This document shows, piece by piece, positions 23,375 through 31,710 of a stretch of DNA of 64,000 nucleotides. The translations under genes and the position numbers were made by a program. The DNA comes from Streptomyces eurocidicus (GTDB lineage Bacteria > Actinomycetota > Actinomycetes > Streptomycetales > Streptomycetaceae), in contig NZ_LGUI01000009.1 of assembly GCF_002891295.1 (NCBI RefSeq), positions 372,001 to 436,000 of the forward strand, read 5' to 3'. The notes under the pieces are model-generated. The model was not told the DNA's origin, made no database searches, and saw only the letters and a program-made list of their open reading frames with translations. Positions within the stretch are counted from its first letter, which is position 1; each line of letters starts with the position of its first letter.

Positions 23375-24535
23375 ATGGCTACCGACACTCCCGCAGGATC
23401 CGCGCCGGGCGAGGACGCGATCCGCGCCGCCCTGGCGACGGTGAACGACCCCGAGATCCACCGCCCGATCACCGAACTGGGCATGGTGAAATCCGTGGAG
23501 ATCGCGGCGGACGGCGCGGTCGCGGTGGCCGTCTATCTGACGGTCTCGGGCTGCCCGATGCGCGAGACGATCACCACCAACGTGCGGAACGCCGTGGCCG
23601 GCGTCGAGGGCGTCACGGGCGTGACCGTCGAGCTGGACGTGATGAGCGACGAGCAGCGCAAGGAGCTCGCGGCGGCGCTGCGCGGCGGCCAGGCCGAGCG
23701 CGAGGTGCCCTTCGCCCGCCCCGGCTCGCTGACCCGGGTCTACGCGGTCGCCTCCGGCAAGGGCGGTGTCGGCAAGTCCTCCGTCACGGTCAACCTCGCG
23801 GCGGCGATGGCGGCCGACGGCCTGAAGGTCGGCGTCGTCGACGCGGACATCTACGGCCACTCGGTGCCCCGCATGCTGGGCGCCGACGGCAAGCCCACCC
23901 AGGTCGAGAACATGATCATGCCGCCGTCGGCGAACGGCGTGAAGGTCATCTCGATCGGGATGTTCACGCCGGGCAACGCCCCGGTGGTGTGGCGCGGCCC
24001 GATGCTGCACCGCGCGCTCCAGCAGTTCCTCGCCGACGTCTACTGGGGCGACCTGGACGTCCTGCTGCTCGACCTGCCGCCGGGCACCGGAGACATCGCG
24101 ATCTCCGTCGCACAGCTCGTGCCGAACGCCGAGATCCTGGTGGTGACGACCCCTCAGCAGGCCGCCGCCGAGGTCGCCGAGCGCGCCGGTTCGATCGCGG
24201 TGCAGACCCACCAGAAGATCGTCGGCGTCGTGGAGAACATGGCCGGGCTGCCCTGCCCGCACTGCGACGAGATGGTCGACGTCTTCGGCTCGGGCGGCGG
24301 CCAGAAGGTCGCCGACGGCCTCACCAGGACCACGGGCGCCACGGTGCCGGTGCTGGGCTCGATCCCGATCGACGTCCGGCTGCGCGAGGGCGGCGACGAC
24401 GGCAGGCCCGTCGTGCTGAGCGACCCCGACTCCCCGGCCGGCAGCGCGCTGCGCGCCATCGCGGGCAAGCTCGGCGGCCGGCAGCGCGGTCTGTCGGGCA
24501 TGTCGCTGGGCATCACGCCGCGCAACAAGTTCTGA
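23375..24535 (+). CDS. mrp: Mrp/ApbC family iron-sulfur cluster carrier ATPase
   Basis: 386 residues. The N-terminal MIP18 (DUF59) domain occupies about 12-100 with the Cys in VSGCPMRETI. Then comes the deviant P-loop SGKGGVGKSSV (residues 127-136) of the ParA/MinD-like NTPases, DADIYGHSVPRMLG, LDLPPGTGD, and CPHC at 294-297, the pair that holds a bridging 4Fe-4S cluster between two subunits. It should load Fe-S clusters onto client enzymes in the cytoplasm. The neighbourhood mrp-DUF1003-MgtE-N and the nearby tatB-htrA-sigma block match M. tuberculosis Rv1220c-Rv1232c. Confidence 0.95.
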   Translation: MATDTPAGSAPGEDAIRAALATVNDPEIHRPITELGMVKSVEIAADGAVAVAVYLTVSGCPMRETITTNVRNAVAGVEGVTGVTVELDVMSDEQRKELAAALRGGQAEREVPFARPGSLTRVYAVASGKGGVGKSSVTVNLAAAMAADGLKVGVVDADIYGHSVPRMLGADGKPTQVENMIMPPSANGVKVISIGMFTPGNAPVVWRGPMLHRALQQFLADVYWGDLDVLLLDLPPGTGDIAISVAQLVPNAEILVVTTPQQAAAEVAERAGSIAVQTHQKIVGVVENMAGLPCPHCDEMVDVFGSGGGQKVADGLTRTTGATVPVLGSIPIDVRLREGGDDGRPVVLSDPDSPAGSALRAIAGKLGGRQRGLSGMSLGITPRNKF

Positions 24536-24588
24536 GGCTCCCGGAGTCTTCGGACGGAGCTTTTGGACGGAGCCTTCGGACCGGTGCG

Positions 24589-24625
24589 GGTAAGGGGCGG
24601 CTCCCCAGGGAGGCCGCCCCTTACC
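24589..24625. terminator. Terminator between mrp and the YegP-like gene
   Basis: 13-bp perfect arms (24589-24601 and 24613-24625) with an 11-nt loop, between convergent genes. Confidence 0.8.
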
Positions 24626-24670
24626 ACCGGCTCCCGTCGCCCGTCCGGCGCGGTGCCGTCCGGACCTCGG

Positions 24671-24859
24671 TCAGGGCTGGTCCTCCAGGTCCTTCACCGG
24701 TGCGGTGGGGGCGTTCGCCTTCACCGACTGGATGCCCTTCTCGCAGGCCGCCTTGGTGTTGTACGCCTCGCCGACGGCGATGATCTCGCCGTTCCCGGCC
24801 TTCAGCCGGAAGCGGTGCTTACCGGCCCTGTCCTCGTAGATCTCGAACTTGCCCGCCAT
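24671..24859 (-). CDS. YegP/DUF1508 family small protein
   Basis: 62 residues: MAGKFEIYEDRAGKHRFRLKA then GEIIAVGEAYNTKAACEKGIQSVKANAP. This is one copy of the DUF1508 (YegP) motif, FEIYxDxxGxxRFRLKAxNGEIIAxGExYxxKxxxxxGIxSVK, where many relatives have two. Function is unknown; small stand-alone versions are common in actinobacteria. GGTGAGG precedes the ATG. Confidence 0.9.
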   Translation of the reverse strand: MAGKFEIYEDRAGKHRFRLKAGNGEIIAVGEAYNTKAACEKGIQSVKANAPTAPVKDLEDQP

Positions 24860-24958
24860 GACGCCTCACCTCTGTCGAGTGCTCCCGCTGCTCCCCCTGC
24901 CAGGAATTGAAGTCCCGGTACCGGGCGAGCGCAGCTCGGGCGGCACTGAAGGGGTGAG

Positions 24959-25639
24959 TCAGCCCGTGTAGGCGGCGAGGTCCTTGATCACCGAGAAGCC
25001 CATGCCGTACGCGCTCATGCCCCGCCCGTACGCGCCCAGGTGGACGCCCTCGGCGGAGCCCGCGAGGACCCAGCCGTACTCGGACTCGCGGTAGCGGAAC
25101 TCGGTCTGCGCGCCGTCCACCGGGAGCGACAGCGTCGACCAGACGGGCTCGTCCAGATGGTCGGCGAGCTCCCAGGCCAGGGCCGTCTGCTGGTCGAGCC
25201 AGTCCTGCCGCAGGGCGCGCTCCATCTGGGCGGGCCAGGTGCAGGCGAGCAGCCCCGAGCCGGCCAGCCAGGCCGCCGAGGAGACCGAGGTGGCCTCCAG
25301 CACGCCCGTGCCGTCGGCGCTGCGCCGCACCGGGCGGCTCGCGACGGTCACCACGACCGCGAAGCGCCGCTTCTCCGCCCCCGGGTCGGCCCGCTCACCG
25401 CGCAGCGTCGGCTCCTCGCCGTGCCCCGTGGAACCGTGCTCGACGGTCCCGTCGGCGGCGGCGCCGACCTGCATCAGCCAGCGCGGCCCGCTGTACGCCT
25501 CGTCCAGGCCGTACCAGGGGAACGAGGCCAGCAGATAGCCGTCGACCGACCGCCGGGAACCGGGCCCGCCCTGTGCCGTGTCCGGGGACGCCTCGGCCGC
25601 ACCGGCCCCTTGCGCCCCAACCCGACTCGTCGTCTCCAT
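24959..25639 (-). CDS. Hypothetical protein
   Basis: 226 residues from an ATG with AGGAGG about 12 nt upstream; an open extension to 25735 lacks support. After a variable 30-residue start come DGYLLASFPWYGLDEAYSGPRWLMQVG, RRFAVVVTVASRPVRRSADGTGVLEATSVSSAAWLAG and ESEYGWVLAGSAEGVHLGAYGRGMSAYGMGFSVIKDL. No family is recognised, but the conserved look of the C-terminus suggests a folded cytoplasmic domain. It lies between tatB and the YegP-like gene on the same strand; in M. tuberculosis an uncharacterised gene also separates tatB from mrp. Confidence 0.75.
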   Translation of the reverse strand: METTSRVGAQGAGAAEASPDTAQGGPGSRRSVDGYLLASFPWYGLDEAYSGPRWLMQVGAAADGTVEHGSTGHGEEPTLRGERADPGAEKRRFAVVVTVASRPVRRSADGTGVLEATSVSSAAWLAGSGLLACTWPAQMERALRQDWLDQQTALAWELADHLDEPVWSTLSLPVDGAQTEFRYRESEYGWVLAGSAEGVHLGAYGRGMSAYGMGFSVIKDLAAYTG

Positions 25640-25758
25640 CTGCGCGGCGCCTCCTCGTTGCCCGATGCCCTGGGCGAGCCCGCCCCCCTCGGACGACTTC
25701 ACCCCAAACAAAGGGAGGATAGCCACCCCCGTCAACAGCGCACGGGATCCGCGCGGGC

Positions 25759-26205
25759 TCAGGTGGCGTCGGAGTCAAACGGCGGGCGCTCGCCGGGGGC
25801 CGGGCTCGGACGCTTCTTGAGCAGGTCAGGACCGCTGCCGGGGGCCGGGGCGGTGGATCCGGACGCGGCGGGCGCGTCCGCGCCACGCCCGTGCACGGCG
25901 TCGGCCACCTCGCTCATCTCCGACTTGAGGTCGAAGCCGTTGCGGATCTCCTTGAGACCCAGCTCGTCCTTGTCCAGCACGTGCTTGCGCACGAAGGTCT
26001 TGGGGTTGAGGTCCTCGAACTCGAAGTCCTTGAACTCGGGCCCCAGCTCGGAGCGGATGTCCTCCTTGGCGCTCTCCGAGAACTGCCGGATCTTGCGCAG
26101 CGTCCGCGACACGTCCTGGATCATCTTCGGCAGTTTGTCCGGGCCGAAGATGAGCACAGCGAGCACCACGAGCGCGACCAGCTCGAGGGGTCCTATGTCG
26201 AGCAC
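25759..26205 (-). CDS. tatB: Twin-arginine translocase subunit TatB
   Basis: 148 residues from a GTG with AAGGAG upstream. MLDIGPLELVALVVLAVLIFGPDKLPKMI gives the single N-terminal membrane helix with the conserved Glu and the FGP hinge, followed by an amphipathic helix (QDVSRTLRKIRQFSESA) and a long charged then disordered C-terminus, the normal TatB layout. With TatA and TatC, encoded elsewhere, it exports folded proteins carrying RR signal peptides. It follows the htrA-like gene closely on the same strand, as in other actinobacteria. Confidence 0.95.
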   Translation of the reverse strand: MLDIGPLELVALVVLAVLIFGPDKLPKMIQDVSRTLRKIRQFSESAKEDIRSELGPEFKDFEFEDLNPKTFVRKHVLDKDELGLKEIRNGFDLKSEMSEVADAVHGRGADAPAASGSTAPAPGSGPDLLKKRPSPAPGERPPFDSDAT

Positions 26206-26311
26206 GTTGCAGCTCCTTGATGCGTCAGTGGCCGACGGTCGAGGCCACCCCCCACGGTACCTGGCCCAACGTGCCCTAAGGGAGACACCTCGGCCAACAT
26301 CAGGCCAAAGC

Positions 26312-28252
26312 TCACGGGGAACCCGCCGATCCGAGCGTCAGCGGCACGGCCCGCTCCTGGCCGTCGCGCTCCACGGTCAGGGTGAGCCGGTCCCCCGGGC
26401 GGTGACTGCGGATCTTGACGATCAGCTCCTGGCCGCTGCGCACGGGGACCCCGTCGACCTTCTTGATCACATCACCGGAGCGGATGCCCGCCGCGTCGCC
26501 GGGGCCGCCGGGCGTGACGGCCGGGCCCTTGGCGCCCTTGGTGTTCACCCGGGCGCCGTCGCCGGTGTACTCCATGTCGAGAGTCACACCGATCACCGGG
26601 TGGGTGGCCTTGCCGGTGTTGATCAGCTCCTCGGCGACGCGCTTGGCCTGGTTGATCGGTATGGCGAAGCCCAGGCCGATGCTGCCGCCCTGGCCGCCGC
26701 CCAGGTCGGAGCCGTCGCCCGCGGACCGGATGGCGCTGTTGATGCCGATGACGCGGGCCTCGGAGTCCATCAGCGGCCCGCCGGAGTTCCCCGGGTTTAT
26801 CGGGGCGTCCGTCTGGAGGGCGTCGACGTAGCTGACGTCGCTGCCGTCCTGCTTGTGGCCGCCCGCGGTGATGGGGCGCTCCTTGGCACTGATGATGCCG
26901 GTGGTGACGGTGCCCGCGAGGTCGAAGGGCGCTCCGATGGCGATCACGGAGTCGCCGACGCGGACGGAGTCGGAGTTGCCGAGGGCCAGCGGGCTCAGTC
27001 CGGACACCCCGGACACCTTGATCACAGCGAGGTCGTAGCTGCTGTCGCGGCCGACGACGGTGGCCTTGGCGGTCTGGCCGCCGTTGAAGGTCACCGATAT
27101 CTCGCCGCCGGACCCGGCGGGCTCCACAACGTGGTTGTTGGTGAGGATCCGGCCTTCCTTGTCCAGCACGAAGCCGGTGCCGGTGCCCTGGTCGGAGCCG
27201 CCGCGCACATGGATGGTGACGACGCCCGGCAGCGCGCGGGCGGCGATCCCGGCGATGCTGCCGGGGGCGCGGGCGGTCCGGTCCGCCGACGCCTGCGGCA
27301 GCTCCACGCGGTGACGGGTGAGGCCGCCGTCACGCTCCAGGTACATCCCGATGCCCCCGCCGACGCCACCGGCGACCAGCGCGACGGCCACGGCCCCGGC
27401 GACGAGCCGGCCCCGCCCGGGGCGGGCGTCCGGGCCGGGGGCCGCTGCCCCGCGACGGCCCAGGGGTCGTACTGCCACGGCCCTTGCGGGGGCCCGGCGG
27501 GGGGCATGGCGGTGCCGTGGGGCGGGGTCGGGCCGGACGCGGGGGCGGGCGCCGTAGAGCGGGGTCATCCCGGGCGGGGGCGCGGCCGTACCCCCGGGCG
27601 GGGTCGCACCGGCCGGGTACGGAGATCCGTAGGGCGGCGCGGGCACGCCCGTACCGGCGGGCGGTGTCGCGCCCGGAGGCGTCGTACCCGGCATGCCCGT
27701 ACCGCCCGGCGGCGTCGGATGCGGCAGCCCTTGAACGGGAGCGGCGTCCGGGGCCGGGTGCGGCGTCCCGTAGGCCGAGGTCATCCCCGACGGAGGCACG
27801 CCCGTGCCACCCGGCGGGGTCGCACCGGCCGGGTACGGAGATCCGTAGACCGGCGCGGGCACGCCCGTACCGCCCGGCGGTGTCGCGCCCGGGACGGGCG
27901 GTGTCCCGTACGCGGGGGGCGCGCCGCTGTACGGCGCGGCCGTGTCCGGCGTGGTGTACCGGACGTCCTCGGCGACGTGGGTGCCGTGGGCCGGGGTCAC
28001 CGGGCGCTGGACCGGAGGGGCCGGGGCCCAGGGGCCCGGGCCGCCGTACGGCGGCGTGCCGTACGGATCGGGGGCGTGCAGCGGCACCGCGGCGGGTTCG
28101 GGGGCGGGCGCCGTGGCCTGCGACCGCTCCCCTTCACCGGGGGCGGGGCCGCCCGTCGTCGCGTCCGCCGCCTCCGCCGCTTCGCGTGCGGGGGCAGGCC
28201 GGCTCCACCAGTGCGGCCTGGGCCCTGGAGCCCCCGCCTTCCCCTCGTCCAT
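26312..28252 (-). CDS. htrA: Membrane-anchored HtrA/DegP serine protease with PDZ domain
   Basis: 646 residues from an ATG with GGAGAAG upstream. A Pro/Gly-rich cytoplasmic region (1-280) with duplicated YGSPYPAGATPPGGT blocks, a membrane helix near 283-304, then a trypsin-like domain with His374 (NNHVV), Asp407 (YDLAVI) and Ser490 (NPGNSGGPL), and a C-terminal PDZ domain (PGDAAGIRSGDVIKKVDGVPV). It should degrade or refold damaged secreted proteins. Residues ~235-270 are oddly Arg/Ala-rich: another frame over 27445-27550 gives a sensible linker (PPQGPWQYDPWAVAGQRPP), so two compensating indels have scrambled that linker. Catalytic parts are intact. Confidence 0.93.
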   Translation of the reverse strand: MDEGKAGAPGPRPHWWSRPAPAREAAEAADATTGGPAPGEGERSQATAPAPEPAAVPLHAPDPYGTPPYGGPGPWAPAPPVQRPVTPAHGTHVAEDVRYTTPDTAAPYSGAPPAYGTPPVPGATPPGGTGVPAPVYGSPYPAGATPPGGTGVPPSGMTSAYGTPHPAPDAAPVQGLPHPTPPGGTGMPGTTPPGATPPAGTGVPAPPYGSPYPAGATPPGGTAAPPPGMTPLYGARPRVRPDPAPRHRHAPRRAPARAVAVRPLGRRGAAAPGPDARPGRGRLVAGAVAVALVAGGVGGGIGMYLERDGGLTRHRVELPQASADRTARAPGSIAGIAARALPGVVTIHVRGGSDQGTGTGFVLDKEGRILTNNHVVEPAGSGGEISVTFNGGQTAKATVVGRDSSYDLAVIKVSGVSGLSPLALGNSDSVRVGDSVIAIGAPFDLAGTVTTGIISAKERPITAGGHKQDGSDVSYVDALQTDAPINPGNSGGPLMDSEARVIGINSAIRSAGDGSDLGGGQGGSIGLGFAIPINQAKRVAEELINTGKATHPVIGVTLDMEYTGDGARVNTKGAKGPAVTPGGPGDAAGIRSGDVIKKVDGVPVRSGQELIVKIRSHRPGDRLTLTVERDGQERAVPLTLGSAGSP

Positions 28253-28342
28253 CTTCTCCCCACCGTTCGCCCGGAGGGCGCACGGCATCGCCCGAGGGAT
28301 CCGCGGCCCACCTGGAATTCAACCAGGTCCTCGCGGGCGGTG

Positions 28343-29139
28343 TCAGCGCGCGCTGCCGGCCGTGGGCGCACCGGGGGCGGGGAGGGCGGCACGGGCCGCC
28401 GGCGGCAGCGGTGCGGCGGTGGCGGGGCGCAGCAGGGAGACGCCGGGGGGCGAAGGGACACCGGGCGCGGCCGGCGCCGGCCGGGTCGCGGCGGTGAAGC
28501 CCAGCGGGAGGAGGCGGCCGTCGTCACGGACACCGCCGCCGGTGGTGCGGGCGAGCGGGCCGGCCGTGGCGCGGGGGTCCTCGGCGCGCGCGCCCGGGCC
28601 TCCGCGACCGAGGCGAGCGGCTGCGCGCCGCCGAGCGCGAACGCGGCGAGCGAGACCGCGCCGGCCGCCGCGAAGGCGAAACGGCGCCCCCGGAAGCCGC
28701 GCGGGGCGTCGGGGACGGCGTGGACACGGAAGCCGCGGTCGCGGTGAGAGCGGTCACGGTGGGGCGCGACGGCGGCCGGGGTCAAGGTGAAGGACTCGCC
28801 GAAGGCGCTTCCTCCCGGCCTTCCGGGACCCCTTGAGGCGTCCCACCGCCCGTCCGGGTCCAGCGCGCCGGGACGGCCTTCGGAATCGCCGTCCGGGCCC
28901 GTGCCGGGCAGGTTCTGCAGCCGGGCGAGGAAGCCCTCGGAGAGCGGTGGGGGCGCCGCCTCGGCGAACACGCTTTTGAGCCGGCGCTGGGCGTCGGCTT
29001 CCGCTTTGCACTTACAACAGGTCGCCAGGTGCGCCAGCACCCGCTCCCGAGAGTCGTGTCCCAACTCCCCGTCGACCAGGGCCGCGAGGCGGTCGCCGAG
29101 ATGAAGCTCGGCGGGGGACTGACCGCCTGAACCGGTCAC
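28343..29139 (-). CDS. Zinc-binding anti-sigma factor, apparently frameshifted
   Basis: GTG start overlapping the sigma stop as GTGA, so translationally coupled. The N-terminus (LHLGDRLAALVDGELGHDSRERVLAHLATCCKCKAE) has the ZAS motif HxxxCxxC. A likely membrane helix (FAFAAAGAVSLAAFALGG) lies about 165 residues in. In the given sequence the frame then turns into Arg/Pro-rich nonsense and runs on into htrA to 27997. Shifting frame in the CG-dinucleotide run near 28585-28592 gives a sensible tail (EDPRATAGPLARTTGGG ... GAPTAGSAR) and a stop at 28345-28343. The coordinates describe that repaired gene. It should bind the ECF sigma factor and release it on envelope stress. Confidence 0.8.
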
Positions 29140-29960
29140 GCGATCCCTACCTCCCCACCGAGCGGCCCGGAGCCCACCCCGGCGACGGCGACGGCGCGCT
29201 GCTCGGCCCGGGCGGCGGGCGAGCGGTGCTGGAGCGCCTTGCGCAGGTGGGAGCGGCCCCGGTGGATCCGGCTGCGCACGGTGCCCAGCTTCACGCCGAG
29301 CGTCGCGGCGATCTCCTCGTAGGAAAGGCCCTCGATGTCGCACAGGACCACGGCGGCGCGGAACTCCGGGGCGAGCGTGTCCAGGGCCTGCTGGACGTCC
29401 GCGTCGAAGTGGGTGTCGTTGAAGTGCTGCTGGGGCGAGGGCTCACGGCTGGGGAGCCGCTCGGCGGCGTCCTCGCCCAGGGCGTCGAAGCGGATGCGCT
29501 GGCGGCGCCGGACCATGTCGAGGAAGAGATTGGTGGTGATGCGGTGCAGCCACCCCTCGAACGTGCCCGGGGTGTACGTGGACAGCGAGCGGAAGACGCG
29601 CACGAACACCTCCTGGGTGAGGTCCTCGGCGTCGTGCTGGTTGCCGGTGAGGCGGTAGGCCAGTCGGTAGACCCGTGCACTGTGCGTGCTGACGATCTCC
29701 TCCCAGGTGGGAGGGGTCCACGCCTGCGAATCCGCATGGGTGGCGAAAGTCGCGGTCTGTGCGGAGTCGGCGGTGCGGGAACGGTCAGCGGTCTTGGTCA
29801 CGGATTTCGGCTCGCCGGGGGACCTGCGAAAGCGCCTGTGCACTCTCCGACGGTCTCCGGCCGCAGCCGCACCTCCCCTGTCGGCTCTGGTGGTGTCCAG
29901 TAGAGCCCCTACCATATCCATCCCGCCCGTTAGCTCCGGATAAGGAGTTTTGACCTGCAT
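29136..29960 (-). CDS. ECF RNA polymerase sigma factor (mycobacterial SigE-like)
   Basis: Up to 274 residues. Region 2 (VYRLAYRLTGNQHDAEDLTQEVFVRVFRSL, ITTNLFLDMVRRRQR) and region 4 (AAVVLCDIEGLSYEEIAATLGVKLGTVRSRIHRGRSHLRKAL) are complete. The start is uncertain: ATG at 29960, or the MDM at 29921. The order sigma, anti-sigma, htrA, tatB equals M. tuberculosis sigE-rseA-htrA-tatB, so it is the envelope-stress sigma of that lineage and not the S. coelicolor protein named SigE. It is divergent from the O-methyltransferase gene. Confidence 0.93.
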   Translation of the reverse strand: MQVKTPYPELTGGMDMVGALLDTTRADRGGAAAAGDRRRVHRRFRRSPGEPKSVTKTADRSRTADSAQTATFATHADSQAWTPPTWEEIVSTHSARVYRLAYRLTGNQHDAEDLTQEVFVRVFRSLSTYTPGTFEGWLHRITTNLFLDMVRRRQRIRFDALGEDAAERLPSREPSPQQHFNDTHFDADVQQALDTLAPEFRAAVVLCDIEGLSYEEIAATLGVKLGTVRSRIHRGRSHLRKALQHRSPAARAEQRAVAVAGVGSGPLGGEVGIA

Positions 29961-30091
29961 TTGGTCTTGGCCACCCTTCGGCGACCGCCCCGGCTCCCCC
30001 GGCGTTCCCTCCGATCCCCCGCCGCGCCGCGCGGCCGACTCCCGTTCCCCGTCGTTACCCCTTCAACGCGCGGTCCCATCTGCGGGTTCCC

Positions 30092-30778
30092 GTGATCAGC
30101 GGATACAGTCACGGTTGCGGACCACGGGGACAGGAGAGGGCCATTACCGGCAACCGGCAGACGAGCTGGGCGTTCGCCGACGCGTTCGTCGCCGAGGACG
30201 AGGCGCTGCGGTGGGCCCGGGACCGGGCCCACGAGGCGGGCCTGCGCTCGGTGGCGTCCGGCACCGGCGCTGCGCTGCGCCTGCTCGCCGCGGCGGTGGG
30301 CGCCAAGGCGGTGGCCGAGATCGGCACCGGCACCGGCGTCTCCGGCATCCACCTCCTGCACGGCATGCGCCCCGACGGTGTGCTGACGACGGTGGACAGC
30401 GATCCGGAATGCCAGCAGTTCGCCCGGCAGGCGTTCCGCGCGGCGGGCTTCGCCGGAAACCGGGCGCGCTTCATCCCCGGCCGCGCGCTGGAGGTGCTGC
30501 CGCGTCTCGCCGACGGCGGGTACGACCTGGTGTTCTGCGACGGCGACCGGCTGGAGTCCCTGGACTACCTAGCCGAATCGTTGCGCCTGCTACGGCCGGG
30601 CGGACTCGTCTGCTTCGAGGGCGTCTTCGCGGACGGCCGGACGGTGGACTCGGCCGCGCAGCCCGTCGAGGTGCAGCGAGTGCGCGAGCTGCTGCGCGCG
30701 GTGCGGGAGTCCACGGTGCTGGTGCCCTCACTGCTACCGGTGGGCGACGGGCTGCTGTGCGCGGCCCGCCGCGGCTGA
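30092..30778 (+). CDS. SAM-dependent O-methyltransferase
   Basis: 228 residues from a GTG at 30092, or 211 from 30143. The fold is that of the OMT_3 family: VAEIGTGTGVSGIHLLHGM (SAM site), LTTVDSDPECQQFARQAF and DLVFCDGDRLE with metal-binding acidic residues. The only good ribosome site (GGACAGGAGAGGG) lies directly before an ATT codon at 30143, and a TACAGT -10 at 30104 would begin transcription after the GTG; both argue for the ATT start. Substrate unknown. The gene is divergent from the ECF sigma gene, as in M. tuberculosis (Rv1220c). Confidence 0.88.
   Translation: MISGYSHGCGPRGQERAITGNRQTSWAFADAFVAEDEALRWARDRAHEAGLRSVASGTGAALRLLAAAVGAKAVAEIGTGTGVSGIHLLHGMRPDGVLTTVDSDPECQQFARQAFRAAGFAGNRARFIPGRALEVLPRLADGGYDLVFCDGDRLESLDYLAESLRLLRPGGLVCFEGVFADGRTVDSAAQPVEVQRVRELLRAVRESTVLVPSLLPVGDGLLCAARRG
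30104..30109 (+). promoter_or_regulatory. Candidate -10 for the O-methyltransferase gene
   Basis: TACAGT about 39 nt before the ATT at 30143, placing transcription start near 30116, after the annotated GTG. Confidence 0.4.
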
Positions 30779-31320
30779 CCGCCGCCGCGGGGTCCGCTGG
30801 CGCGGGGCCCACCACCACGGGATCCGCCGCCGTGCGACCCACCGCTGCGGGGCCCGCCACCGCAAAACCCGTCGCTACGGGATCCGCCGTCGCGGGGGCC
30901 GCCGTCGGGGGACCCACCACCGCGAGATCCGCCGCCCCGGGATCTGCCACCGCAAGACCACCACTGCCGGACCCAATCGTCGCGGGATTCGCTGCCACGG
31001 GGCCCGCCACCGCAGGACCCGCCGTCGCGGGACCCGCCACCCCAGAATCCGCCGCCCCGGGGGTCCGCTGGCGCGGGGCCCACCACCCCGGGACCTACCG
31101 TCGCGGGATTCGCTGCCGCGGGGCCCGCCGTCGCAGGACCCACCGTCGCGGGACCCACACCCCAGAATCCGCCGCCACGGGGTCCACTGGCGCAGGGCCC
31201 ACCACCCTGGGGCCCGCCGTCGCAGGATTCGCTGCCGCGGGGCCCATCACCGCAGGACCCACCGTCGCGAGATCCGCCGCCCCGGGTCCCACCGTCGCGG
31301 AAGCCACCAGTGGCGCGGGG
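30779..31320. repeat. 15-bp minisatellite
   Basis: Starts directly after the O-methyltransferase stop codon. The unit is about CCGCCGTCGCGGGAC with many variants, some 35 copies, overlaid by a higher-order repeat of about 120 bp (compare blocks ending CTGGCGC near 31075 and 31193). Because 15 is divisible by 3, all frames stay open and read as Ala/Gly/Pro/Thr pentapeptides; I regard those frames as non-coding. The 30779-31449 stretch holds no convincing gene. Confidence 0.85.
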
Positions 31321-31388
31321 CCGGAGACCGGTGTCAGCACCCGCACCCGCACCAGAACCGGCCCGGAGGGCGGTGCCGGATACGACTC

Positions 31389-31424
31389 TGCCCCGGCGCC
31401 GGCGGCGAACCGGCTGCCGGGGCA
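31389..31424 (-). terminator. Terminator after the DUF3117 gene
   Basis: TGCCCCGGC and GCCGGGGCA form a perfect 9-bp stem with an 18-nt GC-rich loop, 26 nt beyond the DUF3117 stop codon. Confidence 0.5.
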
Positions 31425-31449
31425 GCGTAAAGAATTGCGGGCCGGTGCG

Positions 31450-31617
31450 TCAGCCGACAACCTTCTTCAGGGCGTCTCCGAGGGCCTCGGCCTCATCGGG
31501 TGTCAGCTCGACGACGAGACGACCGCCGCCTTCGAGCGGAACCCGCATGACGATGCCCCGCCCCTCCTTGGTCACCTCGAGCGGGCCATCGCCCGTCCGC
31601 GGCTTCATGGCCGCCAT
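31450..31617 (-). CDS. DUF3117 family protein
   Basis: 55 residues: MAAMKPRTGDGPLEVTKEGRGIVMRVP then LEGGGRLVVELTPDEAEALGDALKKVV. This is the full-length DUF3117 family, nearly invariant in actinobacteria (M. tuberculosis Rv1211 from memory). GGAAGGGGAA precedes the ATG. The sequence predicts a small beta sheet with a C-terminal helix. Function unknown. As in mycobacteria it lies near the 3-methyladenine glycosylase gene tag. Confidence 0.93.
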   Translation of the reverse strand: MAAMKPRTGDGPLEVTKEGRGIVMRVPLEGGGRLVVELTPDEAEALGDALKKVVG

Positions 31618-31710
31618 GCTCGTTCCCCTTCCTGAAACCAGCTCATCGTCAGCCGACGGTTCCCTGGCAGGGCTCCGCGTCACCGGCATCGAACACATTG
31701 CTTCCAGGCC

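Noticed and set aside
25040..28747. A 1235-codon plus-strand frame
   Set aside because: It runs antisense over tatB, htrA and the anti-sigma gene, which have clear domains; its own translation is low-complexity and without any motif. High-GC third-position bias opens such frames.
29950..31635. A 561-codon frame through the minisatellite
   Set aside because: It is out of frame with the O-methyltransferase and reads the 15-bp repeats as pentapeptides; no start signal and no domain.
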